From Amycolatopsis tucumanensis (GTDB taxonomy: Bacteria > Actinomycetota > Actinomycetes > Mycobacteriales > Pseudonocardiaceae), in assembly GCF_021654135.1 (NCBI RefSeq), contig NZ_JAKGSD010000066.1, positions 1 to 40,791 of the forward strand: a stretch of 40,791 bases of DNA, given 5' to 3'. The position numbers and the translations under genes were made by a program. How positions within the stretch are numbered: the first letter of the stretch is position 1; every line of letters starts with the position of its first letter. Positions 15,220 through 22,762 of this stretch are shown here, piece after piece. The notes beneath the pieces were generated by a model, which was given only the letters and a program-made list of their open reading frames with translations, made no database searches and had not been told where the DNA came from.

Positions 15220-16238
15220 CCGGTCAGGGTAATGGAATTATCGGCGTTTTCCCGGCGAATCCGGAGCGCGGACGCGAGCAGGGTGACCACTAGCCCGGCA
15301 GCGCCCCACAGCACCAGCACGGTGATCGGGCCGCCGGTCGCGTTCCCGGCGAAGTAGACCTCGTCGCGGATCGCCTCGGTGCCGGCGCCGTTGGGCAGCC
15401 AGTCGCCGATCGCGCGCCAGAACGGCGGCAGCAGCTCGGCCTGGTAGGCGCCGCCCGCGCTCGGGTTGCCGAGCACCACGAAGATCAGCACGGTGATGCC
15501 GACGCCGATCACCCCGAACAGCACCTGGAAGGCCATGGTGACGGTCGCCGCCGCGAAGGTGAGGGCCGCGCCGATCCACCACAGGGACAGGAAGTGGCCG
15601 GTCAGCGCGCCGAGGACCTGGTCGACGACCAGCGCGCCGCCCAGGCCGGACACGATCGCGTAGGGCACCATCGCGGCGAGCCGGATCACCGTCCGGCGCA
15701 GCGTCGCGGGACGGGCGCCCTTCGCGATGCCGAGTGCGGCGGCGGCGAGGTAGCCGCCGACGAGCCAGCCGACGACCGCGTAGAAGGCGGTCAGCCCGCG
15801 GGCGTCGCCGGCCTGTGGTGGGACGAGGTCCTGCACGACCGGAGCGCGGTTCTGGGCGGCGCCGAGTTCGGTGAAGACCTGCTCGACGGCGGTGGCGAGG
15901 GCCGGGCCCGCGGCGGTCGCGACCAGGAGGGTGCCGCTGTCGGCGAGGTAGGCCGCCTCCACGTCGCGGTCGAGGACCCGTTGGCGCGCGTCGTCCGCGT
16001 TCGGGCTCGGTGACGCCTCGACGGGCGTGCCGTCGAGGGCGTTGATGCGGTCGACCGTCTGTTGTGGACCGACGACTGCGACGGCGACCCGGTGCGGCGA
16101 CGGGCTGTGGAAGGCGCCGACGTAGGACAGGATGAAGCCGAGCTGCAGGAGCAGCACCCCGAGCACCAGCAGAACGGTCCGCGGGGCGATCGCGTCCCGC
16201 AGATCGTGCGCAAGGCTCCGCGGTTCTTCGCTGGTCAT
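15216..16238 (-). CDS. YhgE/ABC-2-type membrane protein
   Basis: A 340-residue integral membrane protein. An N-terminal TM helix (about 20-42) is followed by a soluble extracytoplasmic segment of about 110 residues (VAVAVVGPQQTVDRINALDGTPVEA and following), then five or six clustered TM helices from about 150 to 325. This topology is that of YhgE/Pip or ABC-2 permease-like proteins; no ATPase is encoded nearby. It precedes the rhomboid gene with a four-base overlap. ATG at 16238 is adjacent to the repeat region upstream. The substrate or partner is unknown. Confidence 0.78.
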   Translation of the reverse strand: MTSEEPRSLAHDLRDAIAPRTVLLVLGVLLLQLGFILSYVGAFHSPSPHRVAVAVVGPQQTVDRINALDGTPVEASPSPNADDARQRVLDRDVEAAYLADSGTLLVATAAGPALATAVEQVFTELGAAQNRAPVVQDLVPPQAGDARGLTAFYAVVGWLVGGYLAAAALGIAKGARPATLRRTVIRLAAMVPYAIVSGLGGALVVDQVLGALTGHFLSLWWIGAALTFAAATVTMAFQVLFGVIGVGITVLIFVVLGNPSAGGAYQAELLPPFWRAIGDWLPNGAGTEAIRDEVYFAGNATGGPITVLVLWGAAGLVVTLLASALRIRRENADNSITLTG

Positions 16239-16283
16239 GGCCCCGAACCTAGGCGCGGCCGGGCCCAGCCGCGCGGCGAAGAT

Positions 16284-16588
16284 TCACTCGATCCCGCTGT
16301 CATTCAGCTGTGACGCGCCCGGCGGCGAAAGCTGCGGGCGGCACCGGACGGTGACACCGGGCGGCACCGCCACGGCGCATCACTCGATCCGCTGTCCTCC
16401 GAGCAGCGCGGCCCGCCGCGTGACGGCATGACCGCACCGCGCGGCGGAAACCTGCGGCCGGTACCACCGCGACGCATCGCTCGATCCGCTGTCCTCCGGA
16501 CAGCGCGGCCCGCGGCGCGGCGAAGGCTGGGGCGGCACCGCCCCTTGCCAATACCGCCGCGACGAATCACTCGATTCCGCTGTCCTCC
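16284..16588. repeat. Degenerate tandem repeat of about 95 bp continuing the 3' end of the MocR gene
   Basis: The core TCACTCGATCCGCTGTCC recurs at 16284, 16380, 16477 and 16567 (periods 96, 97 and 90), each followed by a GCGGCGAAAGCTGCGGG-like stretch. The rightmost copy encodes the last residues and stop of the MocR-type gene (SSPEDSGIE); the three others lie downstream in 16239-16566, a gene-free stretch. Copies at 16380 and 16477 have lost one base and would be out of frame. Confidence 0.8.
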
Positions 16589-17892
16589 GGGCTTGAACGC
16601 GCCAACGCGGCCAGCGTGTCCAGCGCCCCGGCCAGTACGTCGATCCGCGGGGACGCCAGTGCGAGCCGCACGGCGGTGGGGGCTCTGCCGGGGCTCACGG
16701 CGAACGCCGCGGCCGGGGTGACGGCTATCCCGCGCCGTGCGGCGGCCGCCACGAACGTCTCCGCCCGCCACGGCTCCGGCAGCCGCCACCAGCAGTGGTA
16801 CGCCCGCGGGTCCGACCGCACCTCGAAACCCGCCAGGCGCTCGGCCACCAGCTCCTGCCGCGCCACCGCGTCGGCGCGCTTGGCAGCCTCGATCTTCGCC
16901 AGCGTGCCGTCCGCCATCAGGCGCGTCGCGGCCGCCATCGGGAACCGCGCCGCCGCCCAGCCGCCCGAACGCACCGCGGCGACCACCCGGTCACGCAGCG
17001 CCGGCGGAGCCACCACGAAACCCAGCGTCAGCCCGGGCGCGAGCCGCTTCGAGAGGCTGTCCAGCACGACCGTCCGCTCCGGCGCGACCTCCGCCAGCGG
17101 CGCCAGGTCCGGCCGCAGGAAACCGTTGATGCCGTCGTCGATCACCGGCAGATCCCGCTCCCGCAACACCTCGGCCAGCTCCACCCGCCGCGCCGCGGGC
17201 ATCGCCAGCCCCAGCGGGTTGTGCAGCGCCGGCTGCAGGTACACCGCCCGCAACCGCGGCGGCAGGTCCGGCACCACACCGTGCTCGTCCAGCTCCAGCG
17301 GCACCAGCGTGACCCCGAGCCGCGCCGCGATGCCCTTCACCACCGGGTACGTCAGCGCCTCCACCCCCAGCCGCTCCCCGGCCGGGACCAGCGCGGCCAC
17401 CGCGGCGGCGATCGCCTGACGGCCGTTGCCCGTGAACAACACGTCCGGCGCGGACGGCGCCCACCCACCCCGCGCCAGCACCGACGCGGCCGCCGCCCTA
17501 GCTTCGGCCGTGCCCGTCACCACGGCCGGCCCCAGCCCCTGCACCAGCAAGTCCGGCCGCAGCAACGGCCCGAGGCTCGCGGCGATCCACTCGGCCTGTT
17601 CCGGCAGCACCGGGAAGTTCAGCTCCAGGTCGACCGTCGCGGAGGCGGGTTCGGCCAGCGCGGAACCCGGCTCCGGCGCGGCCCGGATGAACGTGCCCCG
17701 CCCGGTCTCGCCGACCGCGAGGCCACGCCGGACCAGCTCGCCGTACACCCTGGCCGCGGTGGAAACCGCGATGCCGCGCTGCCGCGCGAACCGGCGCTGC
17801 GGGGGCAACCGGTCGCCCGGCCGGAGCCGCCCGGCGGCGACATCGGCGGCGACGTCGTCCGCGATCGTCCGGTAGTCCACCCGCACCCCCAC
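16567..17892 (-). CDS. MocR-type GntR regulator with aminotransferase-like domain
   Basis: About 441 residues. The N-terminal winged HTH (about 1-75) includes AADVAAGRLRPGDRLPPQRRFA and the helix AVSTAARVYGELVRRGL. The rest is a fold-type I PLP aminotransferase-like domain, with the candidate PLP lysine in VLDSLSKRLAPGLTLGFV. Such regulators bind PLP or amino-acid/vitamin B6 ligands. GTG at 17892 is preferred; 17886 and 17880 are possible. The reading frame stays open to 18246, but that is antisense to the hydrolase gene. It is divergent from the alpha/beta hydrolase, with 60 bases of repeats between. The 3' end is the seed of the downstream tandem repeat. Confidence 0.9.
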   Translation of the reverse strand: MGVRVDYRTIADDVAADVAAGRLRPGDRLPPQRRFARQRGIAVSTAARVYGELVRRGLAVGETGRGTFIRAAPEPGSALAEPASATVDLELNFPVLPEQAEWIAASLGPLLRPDLLVQGLGPAVVTGTAEARAAAASVLARGGWAPSAPDVLFTGNGRQAIAAAVAALVPAGERLGVEALTYPVVKGIAARLGVTLVPLELDEHGVVPDLPPRLRAVYLQPALHNPLGLAMPAARRVELAEVLRERDLPVIDDGINGFLRPDLAPLAEVAPERTVVLDSLSKRLAPGLTLGFVVAPPALRDRVVAAVRSGGWAAARFPMAAATRLMADGTLAKIEAAKRADAVARQELVAERLAGFEVRSDPRAYHCWWRLPEPWRAETFVAAAARRGIAVTPAAAFAVSPGRAPTAVRLALASPRIDVLAGALDTLAALARSSPEDSGIE

Positions 17893-17926
17893 ATTGCACC
17901 GAGAGCAATATTTGTATTGCACCGAG
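17893..17926. promoter_or_regulatory. Direct and inverted ATTGC repeats, candidate MocR operator
   Basis: ATTGCACCGAG occurs at 17893-17903 and again at 17916-17926, and GCAAT at 17905-17909 forms inverted pairs with each. Direct repeats with an intervening inverted element are typical of MocR/GabR-type sites. They lie in the gap between the regulator and the divergent hydrolase. Confidence 0.6.
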
Positions 17927-17952
17927 CATAGCAGCCGATCTACCGTCGGGGC

Positions 17953-18741
17953 ATGACGATCGAAATCGGCTACGACGACAAGGGCTCCGGCCCGGCCCTC
18001 GTCCTGGTCCACGGCCACCCGTTCGACCGCTCGATGTGGCGGCCCCAGCTGGACCACTTCAGCGAGCGCGGCTGGCGAGTCATCGCACCCGACCTGCGGG
18101 GTTACGGCGAGACCACGGTGGTGCCGGGCAAGACGCCCCTGGAGACCTTCGCCCGCGACCTGGCCGGCCTGCTCGACCGCCTGGACGTCGGCCAGTTCGT
18201 CCTGGGCGGGCTGTCCATGGGCGGTCAGATCGTGATGGAGTGCCACCGGCTCTTCCCGGAGCGGATCCGCGCACTGGTCCTCGCCGACACCTCACCGCGC
18301 GCGGAGACCGCGGAGGGCAAGCGGAATCGCACCGAGATGGCCGCACGATTGCTCCGAGAAGGACTCCGGCCGTACGCCGACGAGGTGCTCACGAAGATGG
18401 TGGCGCCCGCCAACGTCGCCGCGATGCCGGACATCGCGGAGCACGTCCACCGCATGATGCGCTCGACCGCGCCGGAGGGCGCCGCGGCGGCCTTGCGGGG
18501 CCGCGCCGAACGCCCGGACTACGTGCCGACGCTGGCCGGGGTCCGCGTGCCGGCGCTGGTGGTCGTCGGCGACCAGGACGAGTACACGCCGGTCGCCGAG
18601 GCGGAGTTCCTGCACTCACTCATCCCCGGCGCGGAGCTGGCAATCATCGAAGGCGCCGCGCACATGCCGAACCTGGAACGGCCCGCGGAGTTCAATTCCA
18701 CCCTGGCGAACTTCCTCGCGAAGGTTCCTCAATCGTCATAG
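17953..18741 (+). CDS. Alpha/beta hydrolase
   Basis: A 262-residue hydrolase with a complete triad: HGHP oxyanion motif at 20-23, GLSMGG with Ser88, Asp209 in GDQDEYTP, and His237 in GAAHMPNLERP. The lid region (about 125-180) is charged. Closest in appearance to 3-oxoadipate enol-lactonase or haloperoxidase-type esterases; substrate unknown. ATG at 17953 follows CGGGGC. It is divergent from the MocR-type regulator, which probably controls it. Downstream the DNA decays into a pseudogene. Confidence 0.92.
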   Translation: MTIEIGYDDKGSGPALVLVHGHPFDRSMWRPQLDHFSERGWRVIAPDLRGYGETTVVPGKTPLETFARDLAGLLDRLDVGQFVLGGLSMGGQIVMECHRLFPERIRALVLADTSPRAETAEGKRNRTEMAARLLREGLRPYADEVLTKMVAPANVAAMPDIAEHVHRMMRSTAPEGAAAALRGRAERPDYVPTLAGVRVPALVVVGDQDEYTPVAEAEFLHSLIPGAELAIIEGAAHMPNLERPAEFNSTLANFLAKVPQSS

Positions 18742-18763
18742 GCGGCGCGCGCCTCGCAGTGGG

Positions 18764-18946
18764 ATGCCGGTCCCGGTGCCCGGTCCGGGTCAGGTGCGGA
18801 TCCGGGTGTCGGCCGCCGCGGTCAACCCGATGGACCTCGCCACGACGGCCGGGCTGTTCGCCGAGATGGGCGCAAGCGGGTGCGAAAGCGGCGGCACGGC
18901 TCCGGGACGGCGGGCTGCGCGGCCGTCTGGTCCTGCTGCCTCAATC
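18764..18946 (+). pseudogene. Remnant of a zinc-free quinone oxidoreductase (MDR family)
   Basis: From 18764 the frame reads PVPVPGPGQVRIRVSAAAVNP, the start of an NADPH:quinone oxidoreductase-like GroES domain. After about 35 codons it breaks, and from about 18870 in the next frame reads AARLRDGGLRGRLVLLP, the typical C-terminal end of the same family. The centre (well over 200 codons) is gone. The remnant runs into the 3' end of the convergent MarR gene. Confidence 0.68.
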
Positions 18947-19405
18947 ACCGCGCCCGAGGTGGTGCTGGAACAGTTTCCGGCTGATCCGGCCCAGCTCGGC
19001 GAATTCGTCGTCGGTCAGCGGGTTCACCACCGATTCGTGCACCGCCCTGCGGTATCCGGGCGCGACGCCGTGGAGGAATTCGGCGCCCTCCGCGGTCAGC
19101 ACCGCGTACAGGCCGCGGCGGTCGGTCGGGTGTTGTTCGCGCCGGACCCAGCCGAGGCCGGCCAGCCGGGTGATCCGGTAGTTCAGCCTGCTGCCCGGCG
19201 AGAACAGCACCGCGGCCAGCTCGCCCATTCGCATCCGGCGGTCCGGCGCGGCGTCCAGCCTGGTGAGGATTTCGTATTCCGCATGGGAAATCCCGGCGGT
19301 TTCGTGCAGGTGGCGCTCGATCGCGCGTTGCACGAGGGTCTGCGCGCCGAGGTAGTGCACCCAGGCCCGGAGCTGGTCATCGGACAGCCACCGGCTCTCC
19401 TGCAT
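18941..19405 (-). CDS. MarR-family transcriptional regulator
   Basis: A 154-residue winged-helix regulator. The core ISHAEYEILTRLDAAP, RMRMGELAAVLFSPGSRLNYRI and the wing VRREQHPTDRRGLYAVLTAEG (about 50-110) are standard MarR; the C-terminal helix QHHLGRGD dimerises. ATG at 19405 follows a GGGAGGG binding site; the frame is open further upstream but runs antisense to the LysR gene. The degraded oxidoreductase at its 3' side may once have been its target. Effector unknown. Confidence 0.92.
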   Translation of the reverse strand: MQESRWLSDDQLRAWVHYLGAQTLVQRAIERHLHETAGISHAEYEILTRLDAAPDRRMRMGELAAVLFSPGSRLNYRITRLAGLGWVRREQHPTDRRGLYAVLTAEGAEFLHGVAPGYRRAVHESVVNPLTDDEFAELGRISRKLFQHHLGRGD

Positions 19406-19464
19406 GGACCCTCCCAGTTGATCGGCAGGGCTGGAATATAGCCGATGGCGCGCCGGAAAACGGG

Positions 19465-20364
19465 TCAATCCAGGCAGCGCCGCACGTGGCCCGGCACCAG
19501 AATCGCCTTGCGGCGGAGGATTTCGGTGAACGCCGACACGACGGGATCGCCACCCGGGCGCGTGTAAGCCGCCAATCGGCGTCGCACCGGCGGGTCCGGC
19601 CGCAGCAGGTGCGCGGCGAACCGCGGCGGCAGCACGTTCGCGGGCACCAGCGCCGGGCCGAGACCGGCGGCGGCCAGCGACGGCGCGGCGGCCGTCTGCT
19701 CGGTCCGCACCGCGGCCCTGGGCTGGAACCCGGCCGCCGCGCACACCTGGTCCAGCAGGTCGGCGAGACCGTTGCCGGGCGCGTAGTGGACCCACTCCCG
19801 CTCGGCGAGGTCCGCGAGCCGGACCGTGGTCGCCGTGGCCACCGGATCGTCCGGCGGCACCACCACGACGAACTCCTCCTCGCCGAGCGGGTGCACCGGA
19901 CCGTCCCAATCGGACGGTTCCGGCCCGACGGCGAGATCGGCCTGCCCCTGGGCCATCGCGGCGGCCAGCTCGTCGGCGTGCCGGTGCTCGAACAACCGCA
20001 CGTGCACGTCCGGGTGGGCGCGCCGCCACGCCTTGAGCACCGGCGGCAGCACGCCGAGGCTCACGGAGTACAGGGTCGCCACCATGATCTCGCCGCACTG
20101 CAGCCCGGCCGCCTGCCGGGCGGCGGACACCGACTTCCGCGCCGCCGCCAGCGCCGCCCTCGCGTGCGGCAGCATGGCCCGGCCCATCGGCGTCAGCCGC
20201 ACCGACCGCGGCAGCCGCTCCAGCAGCGGCCCGCCGGTCGCCCGCTCCAGCGCCCGCACCTGGTGCGACAGCGCGGGTTGCGTCACGTGCAGCAGCTCGG
20301 CCGCGCGCGTGAACGAGCCCGCGTCGACGATCGTCACCAGGTACTCCAGCTGCCGCAGGGTCAT
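19465..20364 (-). CDS. LysR-family transcriptional regulator
   Basis: A 299-residue LysR regulator. The HTH is at 1-60 (LRQLEYLVTIVDAGSFTRAA, ALSHQVRALE), then a periplasmic-binding-protein-like effector domain. ATG at 20364 is 9 bases after the TAA of the MFS exporter; the GTG two codons earlier is an alternative. It is thus the second gene of the exporter operon rather than divergent from it, so it may be autoregulated indirectly or act elsewhere. Ligand unknown. Confidence 0.92.
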   Translation of the reverse strand: MTLRQLEYLVTIVDAGSFTRAAELLHVTQPALSHQVRALERATGGPLLERLPRSVRLTPMGRAMLPHARAALAAARKSVSAARQAAGLQCGEIMVATLYSVSLGVLPPVLKAWRRAHPDVHVRLFEHRHADELAAAMAQGQADLAVGPEPSDWDGPVHPLGEEEFVVVVPPDDPVATATTVRLADLAEREWVHYAPGNGLADLLDQVCAAAGFQPRAAVRTEQTAAAPSLAAAGLGPALVPANVLPPRFAAHLLRPDPPVRRRLAAYTRPGGDPVVSAFTEILRRKAILVPGHVRRCLD

Positions 20365-20373
20365 GAGCACAGC

Positions 20374-21768
20374 TTATGCCGGAACCGGAACCGCTCGGGT
20401 CCGTTCATGCCGCTGCACCTGCCACAGCCACCAGGCGGCACCCACCGCGACGGCCGAAGCGCCGGTCAGCCACCAGAACGCGACCTGGAAGGCGTGCTCG
20501 GCCCCGGTGGGCAGCAGCCGGGACAGCACGACCGCCGACATCGCGCCGCCGACCGCGCCGCCCACCCGCATCAGGATGTTCAGCACCGTGGTCGCGTCCG
20601 GGAGCTGCTCGCGCCGCACCGACGCGAACGCCGCCGTACCCGCCGGGGACGCCGACAACGCCAGCGCCATGCCGCGCAGGAACAGCAACGCCTGAAGCAG
20701 CACCGGGTCCGCGTCCGCGCCGAGGAACGCGAACGGCGCGGTGGTGAGCACGGTGCACACACTGCCGACGAGCGCGACGATCCCGCCGCCGTGCCGGTCG
20801 GTCAGCCACCCGGCGAGCGGCATCACCACCATCGTGCCCAGGCCGAGCGACAGCAGGGACAGGCCGGTGGTCACCACGTCCGCGCCGCGCAGGTTCTGGA
20901 AGTACAGCGGGAACAGCAGCATCGCGCCGAACATCGCGGCGCCGAAGAACAGGCTGGACACCGTCCCGGCCGCGAACACCTGGTTGCGGAACAGCCGCAG
21001 ATCGAGCAGCGGCCGCTCCCGTCGCCACGACCGCAGCGCGAACGCCACCAGCCCGGCCGCGCCGAGCGCCAGCGACACCAGCACCGACGGGCCGATCCCG
21101 CCGCCGCCCTCGCCGACCGCGGTGAGCGCGTAGACGAACAGCGGCAACCCGAGCCCCACCAGCGCGAACCCGGTCCAGTCCAGCCGCCCGGCGCCACCCG
21201 GCTCACCGCGCGGCACGTACTTCCACCCGAGCGCGATGCCGATCGCGCCGATCGGCAGGTTGATCAGGAACAGCCACTCCCAGGACAGCGAGTCCAGCAG
21301 CACCCCGCCGACGGTCGGGCCGATCGCGGGCGCGCTGCTCACCGCGATGCCGAGGATGCTCATCACCCGCCCCAGCCGCTCCGGGCCGACCGCCTGGCCG
21401 AGGATCGTCTGCCCGGCCGGGGTCAGCAGCCCGGCCGCCAGCCCCTGCACGACGCGCAGCACGACCAGCCACCCGATGTCGCCGGCCAGCGCGCACAGCC
21501 CGGACGCGACGGTGAACGCGGCGAACGCGCCCAGCCACAGCCGCCCGACGCCGATCCGGCGGCCGAGCCACCCGCACAGCGGCAGCGACACCGCCAGCGC
21601 GATCAGGTAGGCGGTCGACACCCACTGCACCTCGTCGAGCGAGGCGCCCAGGTCCGTGCCGATCCGGTCGAGTCCGACGTTGACGAGCGACGAGTCGAGC
21701 ATGCCGACGAAGGCGCCGAACACGATCACCAGCGAGATCCGCCACACGGGCCAGGGAATCCGTTGCAT
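20374..21768 (-). CDS. MFS multidrug exporter (DHA2/EmrB-QacA type)
   Basis: A 464-residue transporter with about 14 TM helices. Typical phrases: FVGMLDSSLVNVGL in TM1, QWVSTAYLIALAV, RRIGVGRLWLG, the antiporter motif C region SAPAIGPTVGGVLL (near 145-160) and DRHGGGIVALVG. Proton-driven efflux of drugs is inferred from family. The leader has a SoxR/MerR-like promoter whose -10 almost touches the ATG at 21768, so the mRNA may be leaderless. It is followed by LysR. Confidence 0.93.
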   Translation of the reverse strand: MQRIPWPVWRISLVIVFGAFVGMLDSSLVNVGLDRIGTDLGASLDEVQWVSTAYLIALAVSLPLCGWLGRRIGVGRLWLGAFAAFTVASGLCALAGDIGWLVVLRVVQGLAAGLLTPAGQTILGQAVGPERLGRVMSILGIAVSSAPAIGPTVGGVLLDSLSWEWLFLINLPIGAIGIALGWKYVPRGEPGGAGRLDWTGFALVGLGLPLFVYALTAVGEGGGGIGPSVLVSLALGAAGLVAFALRSWRRERPLLDLRLFRNQVFAAGTVSSLFFGAAMFGAMLLFPLYFQNLRGADVVTTGLSLLSLGLGTMVVMPLAGWLTDRHGGGIVALVGSVCTVLTTAPFAFLGADADPVLLQALLFLRGMALALSASPAGTAAFASVRREQLPDATTVLNILMRVGGAVGGAMSAVVLSRLLPTGAEHAFQVAFWWLTGASAVAVGAAWWLWQVQRHERTRAVPVPA

Positions 21769-21776
21769 GATCCCGA

Positions 21777-21806
21777 AGCTAAAACCTCAAGTAATGTCGA
21801 GGTCAA
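21777..21806 (-). promoter_or_regulatory. Candidate MerR/SoxR-type promoter of the exporter
   Basis: On the minus strand TTGACC (-35, 21801-21806) and a TTAGC/TAGCTT -10 (21776-21783) are 17-19 bases apart, and an inverted repeat ACCTC...GAGGT (21784-21803) fills the spacer. Overlong spacers with CCTC/GAGG dyads are the mark of MerR-family activation. No MerR gene is in the window. Confidence 0.5.
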
Positions 21807-21866
21807 TGCCCGCTGAGCAGCACCGTAGGATGGGTGCGGCGAAATCCGGCGACACGGGACGGGACG

Positions 21867-22694
21867 ATGAAGCACATCTATGCGGGCAAGGTCCGTGAGC
21901 TCTACTCCGACGGGGACGACATCCTGCTCGTCGCCTCCGACCGGATCTCGCTCTACGACGTGGTGATGCCCACACCGATCCCGGACAAGGGCAAGCTGCT
22001 CACCCAGCTGTCGCTGTGGTGGTTCGAGCACCTGGCGCAGATCGTGCCGAACCACGTCGTGTCCACCGACGTGCCCGAGGAGTTCGCCGGCCGCGCGATC
22101 CGCGTCAAGCCGCTGAAGATGGTGCAGGTCGAGTGCATCGCACGCGGCTACCTGACCGGGCTGGGCCTGAAGGAGTACCAGAAGCAGGGCACCGTCTCCG
22201 GCGTCCAGCTGCCGCCGGGTCTGGTCGAGGGCAGCAAGCTGCCCGAGCCGATCTTCACGCCGACCACCAAGGCGACCGAGGGCCACGACGAGTTCATCAC
22301 CTTCGACGACGTGGTGGCGCAGGAAGGCCGCGAGACCGCGGAGCGCCTGCGCGAGCTGACACTGGCGATCTACCGTGCGGGCGCCGAGCGGGCCGCGGAG
22401 AACGGGATCATCGTCGCGGACACCAAGGTCGAGTTCGGCTGGGACGCCGACGGTGTGCTGACCCTCGGCGACGAGGTCCTGACCTCCGACTCGTCGCGGT
22501 TCTGGCCCGCCGACCGCTGGCAGCCGGGCCGCCCGCAGTTCTCGTTCGACAAGCAGTACGTGCGTGACTGGGTCAGCGGCACCGGCTGGGACAAGACCCC
22601 GCCAGCGCCGGAGATCCCGGCCGACGTCGTGGCCACCACCCGCGCCCGCTACATCGAGGTCTACGAGCGGATCACCGGGAATACCTGGGCATAA
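21867..22694 (+). CDS. purC: SAICAR synthetase
   Basis: Phosphoribosylaminoimidazole-succinocarboxamide synthase, the purine-synthesis step that joins aspartate to CAIR with ATP. A 275-residue protein with the family start YAGKVRELY, SDRISLYDVVMPTPIPDKG (17-38), KPLKMVQVECIARGYLTG (near 77-95) and FGWDADGVLTLGDEVLTSDSSRFW (190-213). ATG at 21867 follows GGGACG; upstream in-frame starts would lengthen a non-conserved end. It is a single gene here, divergent from the exporter. Confidence 0.97.
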   Translation: MKHIYAGKVRELYSDGDDILLVASDRISLYDVVMPTPIPDKGKLLTQLSLWWFEHLAQIVPNHVVSTDVPEEFAGRAIRVKPLKMVQVECIARGYLTGLGLKEYQKQGTVSGVQLPPGLVEGSKLPEPIFTPTTKATEGHDEFITFDDVVAQEGRETAERLRELTLAIYRAGAERAAENGIIVADTKVEFGWDADGVLTLGDEVLTSDSSRFWPADRWQPGRPQFSFDKQYVRDWVSGTGWDKTPPAPEIPADVVATTRARYIEVYERITGNTWA

Positions 22695-22707
22695 ACAACG
22701 CTCATGG

Positions 22708-22726
22708 GTCCCGGTACCAACGGGAC
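22708..22726. promoter_or_regulatory. Inverted repeat between purC and the PRISE-like gene
   Basis: Arms GTCCCG and CGGGAC around seven bases. It starts 14 bases after the purC stop and is 37 bases before the next ATG; it could be a weak terminator or an operator. Without a T-run or a known consensus, the choice is open. Confidence 0.35.
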
Positions 22727-22762
22727 TTGGACTTATCGCCGCAGGCGGCCGAACCTGGTTGC

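Noticed and set aside
18764..19441. Functional protein read through from the quinone oxidoreductase remnant
   Set aside because: The downstream part is antisense to MarR and the frame of the N-terminal piece no longer matches that of the C-terminal piece.
19486..21816. Long rightward frame antisense to LysR and the MFS exporter
   Set aside because: Arg/His/Gln-rich shadow of two well-supported genes.
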